A stretch of 64,000 nucleotides of DNA from the NCBI RefSeq assembly GCF_024506435.1, contig NZ_JANIET010000001.1, positions 3,224,001 to 3,288,000 on the forward strand, written 5' to 3'. The stretch is from Pantoea trifolii (GTDB lineage: Bacteria > Pseudomonadota > Gammaproteobacteria > Enterobacterales > Enterobacteriaceae). Shown here one piece after another: positions 9,622 through 20,147 of this stretch; within the stretch, counting starts at the first letter, position 1; each line of letters opens with the position of its first letter. A model generated the notes under the pieces. That model was not told the origin of the DNA, did not search any database, and saw nothing but the letters and a program-made list of their open reading frames with translations. Position numbers and translations under genes: made by a program.

Positions 9622-10929
9622 TTATTCGGATTCGGTAGCTGTTGTCTTCAACGGTACGTTACGCTCTAACCTTGGTTGGGGATTACGAATAAAGAATGTC
9701 ATCACGCCGCCGGAAAAATAGAGCAGAGAGAAAGTAATAATCACGTGCTTGATTTCAAATGACAGACCGAACATCAGTGCAGCAACCGCCGGGCCAATTA
9801 GATTGCCGAAACCACCGCCCAGATTTTGTACCGAGACAGCCGCGCCTTTATGTTGCGGCGCCAGCATCGGGAATATCGCTCCCATCGGCACAAAGGAAGT
9901 GAGTGTTAAAGCTAATAACAGCGCGCAGACGATGGCCAACGCCAGATTGCCAGGGAAAAGCGAGGGTAAATAATAGAAAGCGGCAGTGGTAATCGTGCAT
10001 CCGAAGAAGCCAAACCAGCGCATTTGAAAAATCCAGCCAATACGATCGCCAATAATGCCCCAAAGTACATTGGTTAAAGGTTGCACGAGGAAAAACACGC
10101 CCCAGATAGTCGCCCACTCTTTAGTAGAAAAACCTAATTCACGGGTAAAGTAGATCGGCATAAACACCGGCAAACCAAATAATGCCACATTACATAAGAT
10201 GCGCGTTATCAGTGCAAAGAACATACTGCGATCTTCAAAGATTAAGGTTATTCCACGTGATATTTCACGTAACTTTTCTTTGCGGCTAACGCCTTCGCTA
10301 TTTAGATTTTCTTCACTCTGATTTTTAACCGTAAGGAATATAATCACGCCACCCACTCCAGCAAACAGCAGTGAAAGCCAAAGCGTATTGATGAATCCAA
10401 TTTCAGGCACCAGAAGGCCGGAAAGGAAGGAAGCCGTGATGCCATAACCAATGGTAAACATCGACCATATCCAGCCGGTTGCGGAGGCAAGTCGATGCTC
10501 AGGCGTGCGCTGCACTACTAATACATAGAATCCATAAAAGAACAGCGGATAAGCGAAGCCGCGCAACGTATAACTAACCAACATCCAGGTAAAGTTATTT
10601 TCACTTACGCCAAAATAAACGAATATGGCATGTAACACCATCCACCAAATAGCACCGGTGAGCATGATTTTCTTCGGGCCATAAATTTCACTGACGGCAC
10701 CGGAAAGCCAACTTGAAACTGCTGCAGTTAACGCATAAACGGTGAAAACTAATGAAACTTGTTTTTCTCCATAGCCGAGATCGTAGAGATATCGGGAGAG
10801 ATGAGCCAGTTCGATGCCATCGCCGGTCATGAAGATGGCCATCGCAATATATCCCCATAGCAGAGATATTGGCATTCCGAAAACCACTCTGGAGTATTGT
10901 GACTTTGTACTTCTGCTTTGCACACTCAT
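9622..10929 (-). CDS. MFS transporter of the polyol permease type
   Basis: Inner-membrane major facilitator, 435 residues with about 12 hydrophobic segments. The first helix and loop MAIFMTGDGIELAHLSRYL, the RGFAYPLFFYGFYV segment and HKGAAVSVQNLGGGFGNLIGPA near the C-terminus closely resemble the RbtT/DalT ribitol and arabinitol permeases. Start: AAGGGAG at 10947-10941 overlaps an in-frame GTG, so the ATG at 10929 (11-nt spacing) is used. Upstream of, and probably co-transcribed with, the SDR gene. The region is noticeably more AT-rich than its neighbours, consistent with acquisition. Substrate not determinable from sequence. Confidence 0.85.
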   Translation of the reverse strand: MSVQSRSTKSQYSRVVFGMPISLLWGYIAMAIFMTGDGIELAHLSRYLYDLGYGEKQVSLVFTVYALTAAVSSWLSGAVSEIYGPKKIMLTGAIWWMVLHAIFVYFGVSENNFTWMLVSYTLRGFAYPLFFYGFYVLVVQRTPEHRLASATGWIWSMFTIGYGITASFLSGLLVPEIGFINTLWLSLLFAGVGGVIIFLTVKNQSEENLNSEGVSRKEKLREISRGITLIFEDRSMFFALITRILCNVALFGLPVFMPIYFTRELGFSTKEWATIWGVFFLVQPLTNVLWGIIGDRIGWIFQMRWFGFFGCTITTAAFYYLPSLFPGNLALAIVCALLLALTLTSFVPMGAIFPMLAPQHKGAAVSVQNLGGGFGNLIGPAVAALMFGLSFEIKHVIITFSLLYFSGGVMTFFIRNPQPRLERNVPLKTTATESE

Positions 10930-11250
10930 TGTTTTTCTCACTCCCTTTTAGTTATTCATTGCTTGAATATCCTGGTGATACAGCGAGCAAGAAAATGGCA
11001 TAGCACCGTGTTAAAAACTTTTATCAGAGTGACATGGAGAAAGGAATTAAGGCAAAATTGCAAAGAAAGTCGTGCGCAGCATTACAGTTTGTTAAATGAG
11101 AGCAAGATAAATAGAGCATTTATTAGATGTTTAATTAACATCTAATGGGTTTAATTTACGTTTATTTATTTAGGCGAGAATTTAAGTGATAGCGTTACAA
11201 GCTTTTATTGCGATGAGTTAAAGAAGCACTGTCAGTATATTATAACCAAT
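10930..11250. other. AT-rich gap between MFS transporter and rpoS
   Basis: About 320 bp, clearly AT-rich, containing the unseen promoter of the transporter-SDR unit on the minus strand. I found no tRNA, sRNA-like hairpin, repeat or convincing operator. The rpoS terminator lies at its right edge. Confidence 0.5.
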
Positions 11251-11278
11251 AAAAAAGCGGTGGTTTTCACCACCGCTT
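11251..11278 (-). terminator. Rho-independent terminator of rpoS
   Basis: 10-bp stem AAGCGGTGGT/ACCACCGCTT (11255-11264, 11269-11278) with a 4-nt loop; on the minus strand it runs into TTTTTTATT. Confidence 0.9.
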
Positions 11279-11300
11279 CTTGTATTAACCACGTATTCTG

Positions 11301-12299
11301 TTATTCGCGAAACAGTGCTTCGATGTTCAAACCTTGCGTCTGCAGAATCTCACGCAGACGACGCAGTCCTTCCACCTGGATCTGACGTACGCGTTCACGG
11401 GTCAACCCGATTTCACGACCTACATCTTCCAGCGTTGCCGCTTCATAGCCTAACAGGCCGAAACGACGCGCCAACACTTCACGCTGCTTGGCATTCAGTT
11501 CAAACAACCACTTAACGATGCTCTGTTTCATATCATCGTCTTGCGTGGTGTCTTCCGGACCGTTGTCTTTCTCATCGGCCAGGATATCCAGCAGCGCTTT
11601 TTCGGAATCGCCACCCAAAGGTGTATCGACCGAGGTAATGCGCTCATTGAGACGCAGCATACGGCTCACGTCATCAACAGGCTTGTCTAGCTGCTCGGCA
11701 ATCTCTTCAGCACTTGGCTCATGATCAAGCTTGTGCGAAAGTTCACGCGCGGTACGCAGGTAAACATTTAACTCTTTAACGATGTGAATTGGCAGACGGA
11801 TGGTACGGGTTTGATTCATGATCGCCCGTTCAATTGTCTGACGAATCCACCACGTGGCGTAAGTTGAGAAACGGAACCCACGTTCTGGGTCAAACTTCTC
11901 TACGGCGCGAATCAAGCCGAGATTGCCCTCTTCAATCAGATCCAGCAGCGCCAGACCACGATTGCTGTAACGACGGGCAATCTTTACTACCAAGCGTAAG
12001 TTACTTTCAATCATGCGGCGACGAGAAGGAATGTCACCCCGCAGTGCACGGCGCGCAAAGAAGACTTCTTCTTCTGCCGTCAGCAGCGGTGAATAACCAA
12101 TCTCGCCGAGGTAAAGCTGCGTCGCATCCAAAACGCGTTGCGTCGCACCCTGTGACAACAGCTCTTCTTCCGCTACGTCGTTGTTATCACCAGGTTCGTT
12201 CTCAACGAGAGCCTTCTCATCAAAAACCTCAGCTCCGTTGTTTTCCTCGAATTCCGCATCTTCATGTAAATCGTTAACTTTCAGCGTATTCTGGTTCAT
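11301..12299 (-). CDS. rpoS: RNA polymerase sigma factor RpoS (sigma-38)
   Basis: Stationary-phase and general stress sigma factor. 332 residues, full length: region 1.1 acidic start, region 2 with [20 protein letters not shown], region 3 with [17 protein letters not shown], region 4 helix-turn-helix [27 protein letters not shown]. Nearly identical to E. coli beyond the first 45 residues. TAGGAG lies 7 nt before the ATG at 12299. Downstream of nlpD, inside which the main rpoS promoter is known to lie in E. coli. No nonsense or frameshift, so the allele appears functional. Terminator at 11251-11278. Confidence 0.99.
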   Translation of the reverse strand: MNQNTLKVNDLHEDAEFEENNGAEVFDEKALVENEPGDNNDVAEEELLSQGATQRVLDATQLYLGEIGYSPLLTAEEEVFFARRALRGDIPSRRRMIESNLRLVVKIARRYSNRGLALLDLIEEGNLGLIRAVEKFDPERGFRFSTYATWWIRQTIERAIMNQTRTIRLPIHIVKELNVYLRTARELSHKLDHEPSAEEIAEQLDKPVDDVSRMLRLNERITSVDTPLGGDSEKALLDILADEKDNGPEDTTQDDDMKQSIVKWLFELNAKQREVLARRFGLLGYEAATLEDVGREIGLTRERVRQIQVEGLRRLREILQTQGLNIEALFRE

Positions 12300-12347
12300 T
12301 AGCGGCTCCTACCCGTGATCCAAGGGCAGAACCAAGGTTCTGCCGGA

Positions 12348-13463
12348 TTATCGCTGCGGTAAATAACGCAACGGGTTTACGGATTTCCCCTTGTAACGAA
12401 TTTCAAAGTGCAATCGTACTGAACTGGTACCGGTGCTACCCATGGTAGCGATTTTTTGCCCCGCCTTAACTTCCTGTTGTTCCCGGACCAGCATAGAGTC
12501 GTTGTGGGCGTAGGCGCTCAGGTAGTCATCATTGTGTTTGATGATGATTAAATTACCGTACCCACGGAGCGCGTTGCCTGCGTACACCACTCTTCCCGAA
12601 GCTGTGGCGACAACAGGTTGTCCACGCGAACCGGCGATATCGATACCTTTGTTTCCGCCTTCCGCAGCGGAGAAGTTATCGATGATCTTCCCATCAGTCG
12701 GCCAACGCCAGCTTCCCACTGGAGTTGTGCTGTTTGTCGTGCTGCTGACTGTAGGTGGTGCGACAACCGGAGCTGTGGTCGTTGCCACATTATTTGCTCC
12801 TTTCGACGGCAGCAACTTGCTACCCGACGAATTACCCGAATCATCAGAATACGTAATAACAGGTTGCTGTGCAACAGGGGTGGATTTAATTTGCGTCTGG
12901 CTCGGGGTAACCGGCACGCCGCCCTGTGTTGCATCAGCCACGGTGATAGCGTTTCCACCGGTGATGGTTTGGCCGTTGCCGTTGCCCACCTGCAGCGTTT
13001 GCCCAGCATTCAAGCCATACGGGGCTGCGATGTTGTTACGCTGTGCCAAATCGCGGAAATCGTTGCCGGTAATCCAGGCAATATAGAACAAGGTATCGCC
13101 ACGCTTTACGGTATAGGTTTCACCGCCGTAACTACCTTTAGGAATATTCCCATAATTGCGATTGTACACAATGCGACCATTTTCTGTGGCCACATTGTTA
13201 TTGTCACTTACCATTCCACCTGACGGTTGCGCTGATGGTGTGCCGCCACTTAACATTCCGCCACGCGGCATCGCAGGCACAGCGCTGTTTTGCGAAGAGA
13301 TCATGCCGCCACTTGGGGCTGAAGCTATACCGCTATCGCCGCTGTTACCACCAATCTGGCTAATGGGTGCCTGTGTATTATCGCCAGAACTACAGCCCGC
13401 CAGCCAAAAACCTACCAAAGAAAGTGCCGCCAAACGGCGTAATTGAAATGCTGTGCTTCCCAT
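12348..13463 (-). CDS. nlpD: Murein hydrolase activator NlpD
   Basis: Outer-membrane lipoprotein that activates amidase AmiC during septum splitting (known in E. coli). 371 residues from the ATG at 13463: signal peptide with lipobox LAGC (Cys24), a low-complexity Pro/Gly/Ser-rich linker with repeats of the SGGMxS type, LysM domain ([17 protein letters not shown]), then a LytM/M23 domain. The M23 zinc ligands are degenerate (NKGIDIAG where active enzymes have HxxxD; RLHFEIR where they have HxH), as expected for an activator and not an enzyme. A 20-codon upstream frame extension is rejected because it breaks the signal peptide. Confidence 0.95.
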   Translation of the reverse strand: MGSTAFQLRRLAALSLVGFWLAGCSSGDNTQAPISQIGGNSGDSGIASAPSGGMISSQNSAVPAMPRGGMLSGGTPSAQPSGGMVSDNNNVATENGRIVYNRNYGNIPKGSYGGETYTVKRGDTLFYIAWITGNDFRDLAQRNNIAAPYGLNAGQTLQVGNGNGQTITGGNAITVADATQGGVPVTPSQTQIKSTPVAQQPVITYSDDSGNSSGSKLLPSKGANNVATTTAPVVAPPTVSSTTNSTTPVGSWRWPTDGKIIDNFSAAEGGNKGIDIAGSRGQPVVATASGRVVYAGNALRGYGNLIIIKHNDDYLSAYAHNDSMLVREQQEVKAGQKIATMGSTGTSSVRLHFEIRYKGKSVNPLRYLPQR

Positions 13464-13635
13464 GCTCACTGATCCCCCGTGATGGCAACCCTGAATATAA
13501 ATGTGTAACGGCGTTAACCGCATTATCCACTGCGCGTAACGTTAAAAACGGTTTTTAGCATTGATAAACAAGGATAGTAACAATATCAACTGCGCCGTGC
13601 CATGTAACAGTTGTGAAGAATTGCGTAAGGATGGC

Positions 13636-14262
13636 TCAGGCCAGATCGCCCTGAACCAACGGCACAAAGCGTACGGGCTCGATGATTTCTTCAATTAATT
13701 CATCGCCCTGACGACGCAAACGCTTCAACACCTGCTGATCCTCACCAACCGGCAGCACCATTTTGCCGCCGTCACCTAATTGCGCTATCAGTAAAGTCGG
13801 AATTTCAGGTGGTGCGGCGGTCACGATAATGGCATCAAACGGGCCACGCGTTGCCCAGCCCTGCCAGCCATCGCCATGTCGGGTAGAAATATTGTGCAGA
13901 TCGAGTTGCTTGAGGCGGCGCTTAGCCTGCCACTGCAAACCCTTGATGCGTTCGACGGAATAAACATGATTAACCAGATGCGCCAGAATAGCGGTCTGAT
14001 AGCCAGAACCGGTGCCGATTTCCAGCACGCGCGATTCCGGCGTGAGCTCTAACAAGGCGGTCATGCGCGCCACCATGTAAGGCTGAGAGATAGTCTGGCC
14101 GTTGCCAATGGGCAGCGCGACGTTTTCCCAGGCTTTATGTTCAAACGCCTCATCGATAAAACGCTCGCGCGGCACATCGGCAATGGCTTTCAGCAGGTGT
14201 TCATCATGAATGCCCTGCGCGCGCAGTTGCTCCAAAAGCGTTTCGATGCGGCGATTCACCAT
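13636..14262 (-). CDS. pcm: Protein-L-isoaspartate O-methyltransferase
   Basis: Repairs isoaspartyl residues in aged proteins using SAM. 208 residues with [13 protein letters not shown] (substrate loop), [16 protein letters not shown] (SAM motif I) and [14 protein letters not shown] (motif II), matching E. coli Pcm along its length. Its start overlaps the 3' end of surE by 7 bp, so the two are translationally coupled. The 172-bp gap to nlpD probably holds nlpD promoter elements. Confidence 0.97.
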   Translation of the reverse strand: MVNRRIETLLEQLRAQGIHDEHLLKAIADVPRERFIDEAFEHKAWENVALPIGNGQTISQPYMVARMTALLELTPESRVLEIGTGSGYQTAILAHLVNHVYSVERIKGLQWQAKRRLKQLDLHNISTRHGDGWQGWATRGPFDAIIVTAAPPEIPTLLIAQLGDGGKMVLPVGEDQQVLKRLRRQGDELIEEIIEPVRFVPLVQGDLA

Positions 14263-15017
14263 GCGAGTTTTACCTCTGCCTGGATCAGCCAGTCACTTAA
14301 TACCTCTTGTGCTGCATGCGCGGTCAAATCCACATGCAACGCGGTCAGCGAAACATAGCCCGCATCCACCGCAGCGAAATCGGTATCCGGACCAGCATCC
14401 AGCTTTTGCCCCGGCGGGCCAATCCAGTAAAGCGGTTGGCCGCGCGGATCTTCGGTGCAGATAACCTGATCGGCGGGATGACGACTGCCGCAGCGGGTAA
14501 TGCGGAAACCTTTGATCTCCGCTAACGGCAAATCCGGCACGTTGATATTGAGAATGCGGCCAGTACGCAGCGGAGCTCGCGATAGCGCGCGTAACAGCGT
14601 ACAGGTGATGGATGCGGCGGTGTCGTAATGCTGATGTCCGTTGAGCGAGACGGCGAGTGCAGGCAAGCCCAGATGGCGCCCTTCCATCGCCGCAGCGACG
14701 GTACCGGAGTAAATCACATCGTCGCCAAGATTCGGACCGGCATTAATGCCGGACACCACGATGTCGGGACGCGGCTGCATCAGCTTGTTGACGCCGAGGA
14801 ACACGCAGTCAGTTGGCGTGCCCATCTGCACCGCGATATCACCATTTTCGTGCGTAAAAGTACGCAGCGGCGTTTCCAGCGTTAACGAATTTGATGCGCC
14901 GCTACGATTGCGATCGGGCGCGACAACCTGCACCTCGGCAAACTCACGTAAAGCACGCGCCAGCGTCTGAATACCCGGCGCATGAATTCCATCATCGTTA
15001 CTCAGCAATATCCGCAT
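14256..15017 (-). CDS. surE: 5'/3'-nucleotidase SurE
   Basis: Metal-dependent nucleoside monophosphate phosphatase and exopolyphosphatase linked to stationary-phase survival. 253 residues, beginning [10 protein letters not shown] with the Asp-Asp metal ligands at positions 8-9; also [10 protein letters not shown] and [20 protein letters not shown] with the metal-binding Asn. The frame is open 15 codons upstream, but conservation and AGAAGG just before the ATG at 15017 set the start. It overlaps truD by 20 bp and pcm by 7 bp. Confidence 0.97.
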   Translation of the reverse strand: MRILLSNDDGIHAPGIQTLARALREFAEVQVVAPDRNRSGASNSLTLETPLRTFTHENGDIAVQMGTPTDCVFLGVNKLMQPRPDIVVSGINAGPNLGDDVIYSGTVAAAMEGRHLGLPALAVSLNGHQHYDTAASITCTLLRALSRAPLRTGRILNINVPDLPLAEIKGFRITRCGSRHPADQVICTEDPRGQPLYWIGPPGQKLDAGPDTDFAAVDAGYVSLTALHVDLTAHAAQEVLSDWLIQAEVKLAW

Positions 15018-16041
15018 CGTTACCTTCTTGTTGGAGAAGCTCACGCACCACGCTGGTGGCAAAACTGCCGGCGGGCAGCCAGAACTGCATCTCCAGCGTC
15101 ATATCGTCCCACCATTCCCAGCGCAAATCCTTTGGCACCACCAGCATTGCACGACGCGCGGCATCAACGCGCTCGCGCTCAAGCAGTGTAATCAATTCTT
15201 CTGCGCCTGCCAGGCTCTGTTGCTCAAAAAGCAACGCGTCACCTTCTGGACCCGGATCGCCACGCCCAGGCAGCGGCGCAGTGATACGCAGTTGGTGATT
15301 ATCAACGCGCTGCTGTACGTCAGGCAACTCTTCCGCCTGCGCCACAAACCAGCTGCCGCGTCCGGCCAGCTGCACCGCATCGCCCACCTGCACCACGTCC
15401 AGAGCGCCATCACGCTGCAAACGCGCGCTGGTCACCTGATTAAACAGATGGCTGCGGGTCGCTGACAACAGCAAACCTTTCATATTGCGATCGCGCGGAC
15501 GGAATGTCTCCTTCGCCCACTGTTTCGCCTGCGTCAGGTTATTGCCGCCGCGACCAAAGCGCTGCTCACCAAAGTAGTTCGGCACCCCGCGCTGTTGAAT
15601 CTGCTGCAAACGTGCGTCGACTTCACGGCGATCGGAAATCTGACGCACCACTAAGCGGAACGCATTGCCCGCCAGCGCGCCGGTACGCAGTTTACGCTTG
15701 TGGCGAATTACCTGCAGGATCTCAACGCCTTCCAGCTGGAATCCCGCCAGATTCGGCATGCCATTGCCGGGCACACGGAAACAGAGCGTTTGCTCGGTGA
15801 TCGCATGACGATCTTTCATGCCGGCGTAGCTGAGATCGCGCACCGGTACGCCAAGAAATTTGGCAATGGCCTCGGCGACAAAGCGCGTATTGCAGCCAAT
15901 TTTACGGATGCGCACCAGCAGCTGCTCGCCTTCGCCATCGTAGGGATAGCCGAGATCTTCAATCACCACAAAATCTTCGGGATTGGCTTTGATAACGCCG
16001 GTGGCTGCGGGCACGCCGTGCAGGTAATGCAGCTCACTCAT
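14998..16041 (-). CDS. truD: tRNA pseudouridine(13) synthase TruD
   Basis: Makes pseudouridine 13 in tRNA-Glu and related tRNAs. 347 residues. Catalytic Asp in GMKDRHA (Asp77 here), plus [14 protein letters not shown] and [17 protein letters not shown] in the family-specific TRUD domain, and a C-terminal part [14 protein letters not shown]. Overlaps ispF by 4 bp (ATGA) upstream and surE by 20 bp downstream, so it is part of a continuous operon. Confidence 0.97.
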   Translation of the reverse strand: MSELHYLHGVPAATGVIKANPEDFVVIEDLGYPYDGEGEQLLVRIRKIGCNTRFVAEAIAKFLGVPVRDLSYAGMKDRHAITEQTLCFRVPGNGMPNLAGFQLEGVEILQVIRHKRKLRTGALAGNAFRLVVRQISDRREVDARLQQIQQRGVPNYFGEQRFGRGGNNLTQAKQWAKETFRPRDRNMKGLLLSATRSHLFNQVTSARLQRDGALDVVQVGDAVQLAGRGSWFVAQAEELPDVQQRVDNHQLRITAPLPGRGDPGPEGDALLFEQQSLAGAEELITLLERERVDAARRAMLVVPKDLRWEWWDDMTLEMQFWLPAGSFATSVVRELLQQEGNDADIAE

Positions 16042-16523
16042 GCCTGATCGGCCTTTATCAGTAGCGCCACCGCTTCACAGGCAATGCCTTCGCCACGACC
16101 GGTAAAGCCCAGCTTTTCGGTGGTGGTGGCTTTAACGTTGACGTCGTCCATATGGCAACCGAGATCTTCGGCGATATTGACGCGCATCTGCGGCACATGC
16201 GGCAACATTTTCGGTGCCTGCGCAATGATGGTCACATCGACGTTACCGATGCGATAGCCTTTCAGCTGAATACGACGCCAGGCTTCACGCAGTAAACCGC
16301 GGCTGTCAGCGCCTTTAAACGCCGGATCGGTATCCGGGAATAATTTGCCGATATCGCCCATCGCCACCGCGCCGAGTAAAGCATCCGTCAACGCATGCAG
16401 CGCCACGTCACCATCAGAATGGGCAATAAAACCGTGTTCGAAGGGAATACGCACCCCGCCAATCACTAACGGACCTTCGCCGCCAAAAGCGTGAACGTCA
16501 AAACCGTGACCGATACGCATCAT
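16038..16523 (-). CDS. ispF: 2-C-methyl-D-erythritol 2,4-cyclodiphosphate synthase
   Basis: Fifth step of the non-mevalonate (MEP) isoprenoid pathway: cyclises CDP-methylerythritol phosphate with loss of CMP. 161 residues with [12 protein letters not shown] (zinc ligands Asp and His), [18 protein letters not shown] (third zinc ligand His) and [19 protein letters not shown]. Starts within the ispD stop region (4-bp overlap) and itself overlaps truD by 4 bp. Confidence 0.98.
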   Translation of the reverse strand: MMRIGHGFDVHAFGGEGPLVIGGVRIPFEHGFIAHSDGDVALHALTDALLGAVAMGDIGKLFPDTDPAFKGADSRGLLREAWRRIQLKGYRIGNVDVTIIAQAPKMLPHVPQMRVNIAEDLGCHMDDVNVKATTTEKLGFTGRGEGIACEAVALLIKADQA

Positions 16524-17236
16524 GCGCTCTCCTGTAACTGAATCTGGGTAAGGTAGAAGGCCGCCAGCGCCAGATCTTCTGGCCGCGTCACCTTAATATT
16601 GTCGCTACGTCCGCTCACCAACGCCGGGTGATAACCGCAATACTCCAGCGCCGACGCTTCATCGGTAATGGTAGCGCCTTCATGGAGTGCGCGCGTCAGG
16701 CAAGCGGTGAGCAGCTGATGCGGGAAAAATTGCGGCGTTAACGCGTGCCATAAATCCTCGCGTTCAACGGTGTGGGCAATGGCGGTTTTGCCGGGTTCGG
16801 CGCGCTTCATGGTGTCGCGCACCGGCGCGGCCAGAATCCCGCCAACCTTGCTGTATTCACGTACCGCTAACAGGCGCGCTAAATCGTCCGGATGCAGGCA
16901 AGGACGCGCGGCGTCGTGCACCAGCACCCATTCGCTGTGTTGAATGGCGTTTAAACCCGCCAGCACTGATTCGGCGCGCGTGTCGCCACCGGTCACTCTG
17001 AGAATGCGGGAATCCTGCGCCAGCGGCAGTGAATCGAACCAGCCATCATCATTACTGACCGGCACAATTACCTGTTTTACCGCAGGATGTGCCAGCAGAC
17101 GGGCGACGCTGTGTTCAAGAAGGGTGAATTGACCAATGGTCAGATACTGTTTTGGGCAGGCAGCCTGCATACGGCTGCCCACACCTGCGGCGGGCACCAC
17201 AGCAATCACATCCGCAAGGATCGGGCGCTTGTTCAT
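16520..17236 (-). CDS. ispD: 2-C-methyl-D-erythritol 4-phosphate cytidylyltransferase
   Basis: Third step of the MEP pathway, transfers CMP to methylerythritol phosphate. 238 residues; nucleotidyltransferase motif [10 protein letters not shown] near residues 14-23, [25 protein letters not shown] and [10 protein letters not shown]. The start is 3 bp after the ftsB stop and the end overlaps ispF, giving the usual ftsB-ispD-ispF order. Confidence 0.98.
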   Translation of the reverse strand: MNKRPILADVIAVVPAAGVGSRMQAACPKQYLTIGQFTLLEHSVARLLAHPAVKQVIVPVSNDDGWFDSLPLAQDSRILRVTGGDTRAESVLAGLNAIQHSEWVLVHDAARPCLHPDDLARLLAVREYSKVGGILAAPVRDTMKRAEPGKTAIAHTVEREDLWHALTPQFFPHQLLTACLTRALHEGATITDEASALEYCGYHPALVSGRSDNIKVTRPEDLALAAFYLTQIQLQESA

Positions 17237-17239
17237 GGC

Positions 17240-17557
17240 TTATCGTTGTTGATTTTGCGCAGCTTGTTGCGCGTTACGTTTGTTCTGGTCTGGCACCAGA
17301 CGATAGAAAGTCTCACCGGGCTTAATCATGCCCAGTTCATTACGTGCGCGTTCTTCGATCGCTTCCGAGCCGCCATTGAGATCGTCAATTTCGGCGAATA
17401 GCTGATCGTTACGCGCTTTAAGCTTGGCGTTATTCGCCTGTTGTGACGCGACGTCTTCGTTGACGCGCGTATAGTCATGAATACCGTTCTTACCCAGCCA
17501 CAGGGAATATTGAAGCCATCCCAGCAGCACGAGTAGCAGTAACGTCAGTTTTCCCAT
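17240..17557 (-). CDS. ftsB: Cell division protein FtsB
   Basis: Bitopic inner-membrane protein of the FtsQLB divisome complex. 105 residues from the ATG at 17557: [20 protein letters not shown] membrane segment, then a coiled coil (about 30-70) and [20 protein letters not shown]. The frame extends 26 codons further up, but that would bury the membrane anchor and does not match the family. Ribosome site AGGGGGCGGGG. First gene of the block leading to rpoS. Confidence 0.96.
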   Translation of the reverse strand: MGKLTLLLLVLLGWLQYSLWLGKNGIHDYTRVNEDVASQQANNAKLKARNDQLFAEIDDLNGGSEAIEERARNELGMIKPGETFYRLVPDQNKRNAQQAAQNQQR

Positions 17558-17728
17558 CCCCGCCCCCTGAAAAACGGCCCAATCATCCCATAACTTGACG
17601 CTGGACTCCACAGCGGCGGCGAAAATGCCGCGCACGGGCGTTTAGCCGGACAAATAATGCCAGAGTAGGAGGCGAGACGGCAGGTAAAGTTTTGTAACCT
17701 GCCGATGCGTTTGCACATCTGCTGGGCG

Positions 17729-18049
17729 TTACCAACCGGAGAGAAATGAGAACAGCAGCCAGAACAGGCATATCACCACCATCGCCGTGGCGATACCGCT
17801 CCAGAACAAGTGGGTGCGGATCATCAGGCTGAGCACGATGCCAATCAACACCGAAACCGGCAGCAGCGCGAGGAAAAATGGCCAGGTGTAGAGGAAGAAG
17901 AACAGCGTGTTGGAGCCGTAGAGCATGAACGGAATCGCCAGCGCGCACCAGTACGAGAGAAAGCCAAACACGCCGCCCGGCAGTGACGAGCGAGGCTCAT
18001 CCGGGGTGCGTTCATCTTTACGGGCTAGCATGGGCGTTACGTTCTGCAT
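17729..18049 (-). CDS. ygbE: DUF3561 inner-membrane protein YgbE
   Basis: 106 residues with a charged N-terminus, then about three hydrophobic helices from residue 25 on. The segments SLPGGVFGF and YGSNTLFFFLYTWPFFLALLPV match E. coli YgbE (DUF3561). Function is not known. It sits between cysC and ftsB as in E. coli. AGGATCTCT before the ATG at 18049 acts as ribosome site. Confidence 0.9.
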   Translation of the reverse strand: MQNVTPMLARKDERTPDEPRSSLPGGVFGFLSYWCALAIPFMLYGSNTLFFFLYTWPFFLALLPVSVLIGIVLSLMIRTHLFWSGIATAMVVICLFWLLFSFLSGW

Positions 18050-18071
18050 AGAGATCCTGTTGACGCTAAGC

Positions 18072-18097
18072 GCGGCAAACCCAGAGGGATTTGCCGC
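18072..18097 (-). terminator. Hairpin after cysC
   Basis: GCGGCAAA/TTTGCCGC 8-bp stem (18072-18079, 18090-18097) with CCC/GGG inner pairing, just downstream of the cysC stop. No T-run on the minus strand, so it may stabilise the cys mRNA 3' end or act as a weak terminator. Confidence 0.45.
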
Positions 18098-18104
18098 TGT
18101 CGGT

Positions 18105-18710
18105 TCAGGATCTGATGATATCGCGGTGACGCAGCAGGTCTAACAATTGGCCGGCGAGTTTTGTAACCAATTGTTCGCCATCAAGGTGGATTTCCGGGGC
18201 GTCTGGCGCCTCGTAAACGCTGTCGATGCCGGTGAAATTTCGCAGCTCACCGGCACGGGCTTTTTTGTACAAACCTTTGGGATCGCGCGCTTCGCACACC
18301 GCCAACGGCGTATCGACAAACACTTCGATAAACTGCCCTTCCGCGAGCAGATCCCGCACCATGTTGCGTTCCGCACGATGCGGCGAGATAAAGGCGGTCA
18401 ACACCACTAAACCGGCATCGACCATCAGTTTCGCCACTTCGCCGACGCGGCGAATGTTCTCTTTACGATCGTCATCGCTGAAGCCGAGGTCACGGCACAG
18501 GCCGTGACGCACGTTGTCGCCATCCAGCAGATAAGTATTCACCCCCGCCCGATGCAGCACCTGCTCCAGCGCGCCGGCCACGGTGGATTTCCCCGAGCCG
18601 GACAGCCCGGTGAACCACAGCACCACGCCTTGATGGCCGTGCTGCTGTTCGCGCTCCTCGCGCGTTACCGGATGATCGTGCCACACCACGTTTTCATCGT
18701 GCTGCGCCAT
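18105..18710 (-). CDS. cysC: Adenylylsulfate kinase
   Basis: Phosphorylates APS to PAPS in assimilatory sulfate reduction. 201 residues; P-loop GLSGSGKST at 35-43, [16 protein letters not shown], and [23 protein letters not shown]. Stop/start with cysN share one base (TAATG), implying translational coupling. Last gene of cysGDNC. Confidence 0.98.
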   Translation of the reverse strand: MAQHDENVVWHDHPVTREEREQQHGHQGVVLWFTGLSGSGKSTVAGALEQVLHRAGVNTYLLDGDNVRHGLCRDLGFSDDDRKENIRRVGEVAKLMVDAGLVVLTAFISPHRAERNMVRDLLAEGQFIEVFVDTPLAVCEARDPKGLYKKARAGELRNFTGIDSVYEAPDAPEIHLDGEQLVTKLAGQLLDLLRHRDIIRS

Positions 18711-20137
18711 TACTTGCCACCCAGCAGATCGCGTGCGTTCCAGTGTGGGAAGTGACGACGTACCAGCGCGTTCAGTTCCAGCTCGAAATCGCTGAACTGG
18801 CCCGCTTGCGCACGCATATCGGTCAGCGGCTGATTGATCATGCCCGCGCCAACCGTCACGTTGCTTAGGCGATCAATAAAGATCATGCCGCCGGTTACCG
18901 GATTTTGGCGATAAGCATCCAGCACCATCGGTTCGTCAAAGGTCAGTTCCACCAGGCCAATGCCGTTAAGCGGCAGGCTGTCCACCGTGCGCTTCTCCAG
19001 CGAATTGATCTCCACCTGATGGATCACTTTCTCAACGCGTGCGCGGGTTTTCTTACCGGCGATCTTCACTTCATAACTTTGCCCCGGCTGCAGCGGCTGT
19101 TCCGCCATCCACACCACGTCAACGTTGGCGGATTGCACTGCCTGCAGTTCGGCTTCCGCATCCACCAGCAGATCGCCACGGCTGATGTCGATCTCATCTT
19201 TCAGCACCAGCGTAATCGCTTCACCGGCGCCCGCTTCAGGCAGGTCGCCATCAAAGGTGACGATGCGCGAAACGGTGGATTCCACGCCTGAAGGCAGTAC
19301 TTTCACGCGCTGGCCGACTTTCACCACGCCCGAAGCCAGCGTACCGGCATAACCACGGAAATCGAGGTTAGGACGGTTGACATACTGCACCGGGAAACGC
19401 ATCGGCTGATGATCCACCACGCGGTTCAGTTCAACGGTTTCTAGTACATCGAGCAGTGTTGGGCCGCTGTACCACGGCATGGTGACACTTGGCGTTGCCA
19501 CGTTATCGCCTTCCAGCGCCGACATCGGCACAAAGCGAATATCGAGATCTTCCGGCAGCTGCGCGGCAAAATCGAGGTAATCCTGTTTGATCTGCTCGAA
19601 GGTCTCTTGCTTGTACTCGACCAGATCCATCTTGTTGATGGCGACCACCAGATGCTTGATGCCTAACAGCGTGGAGATAAAGCTGTGACGACGCGTCTGG
19701 TCCAGCACGCCTTTACGCGCATCGATCAGCAGGATCGCCAAATCGCAGGTTGATGCACCGGTCGCCATGTTACGGGTGTACTGCTCGTGTCCCGGCGTGT
19801 CGGCAATAATAAATTTGCGCTTTTCGGTCGAGAAGTAGCGATACGCCACATCGATAGTGATGCCCTGCTCACGTTCGGCCTGCAAGCCATCAACCAGCAA
19901 CGCCAGATCCAGCTTCTCGCCCTGGGTGCCGTGGCGTTTGCTGTCGTTGTGCAGCGAGGAGAGCTGATCTTCATAAATTTGACGCGTGTCGTGCAGCAGG
20001 CGACCAATCAAGGTACTTTTGCCGTCGTCGACGCTACCGCAAGTCAGGAAACGCAGCAGGCTTTTGTGTTGTTGCGCGGTCAGCCAGGCTTCTACACCGC
20101 CCTGATCGGCAATCTGTTGTGCAATAACGGTATTCAT
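18710..20137 (-). CDS. cysN: Sulfate adenylyltransferase subunit 1 (GTPase)
   Basis: GTPase subunit that drives APS formation by CysD. 475 residues with translation-factor-like G domain: GSVDDGKST (34-42), [25 protein letters not shown], followed by two beta-barrel domains. 10 bp separate it from cysD. Not fused to CysC, unlike the NodQ/CysNC forms found in some bacteria. Confidence 0.98.
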   Translation of the reverse strand: MNTVIAQQIADQGGVEAWLTAQQHKSLLRFLTCGSVDDGKSTLIGRLLHDTRQIYEDQLSSLHNDSKRHGTQGEKLDLALLVDGLQAEREQGITIDVAYRYFSTEKRKFIIADTPGHEQYTRNMATGASTCDLAILLIDARKGVLDQTRRHSFISTLLGIKHLVVAINKMDLVEYKQETFEQIKQDYLDFAAQLPEDLDIRFVPMSALEGDNVATPSVTMPWYSGPTLLDVLETVELNRVVDHQPMRFPVQYVNRPNLDFRGYAGTLASGVVKVGQRVKVLPSGVESTVSRIVTFDGDLPEAGAGEAITLVLKDEIDISRGDLLVDAEAELQAVQSANVDVVWMAEQPLQPGQSYEVKIAGKKTRARVEKVIHQVEINSLEKRTVDSLPLNGIGLVELTFDEPMVLDAYRQNPVTGGMIFIDRLSNVTVGAGMINQPLTDMRAQAGQFSDFELELNALVRRHFPHWNARDLLGGK

Positions 20138-20147
20138 CTGCGTCTCC

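Noticed and set aside
8849..10929. Insertion sequence or phage origin for the SDR-MFS segment
   Set aside because: No transposase, integrase, terminal inverted repeats or flanking target duplications are visible.
11185..11200. AGTGA...TTACAA considered as a CRP site upstream of the MFS transporter
   Set aside because: With the fixed 6-bp spacer only 6 or so of 10 core positions match, too weak to report.
12348..12800. NlpD considered as an active M23 endopeptidase
   Set aside because: The zinc ligands are replaced (NKGID, RLHFE), as in the known activator NlpD.
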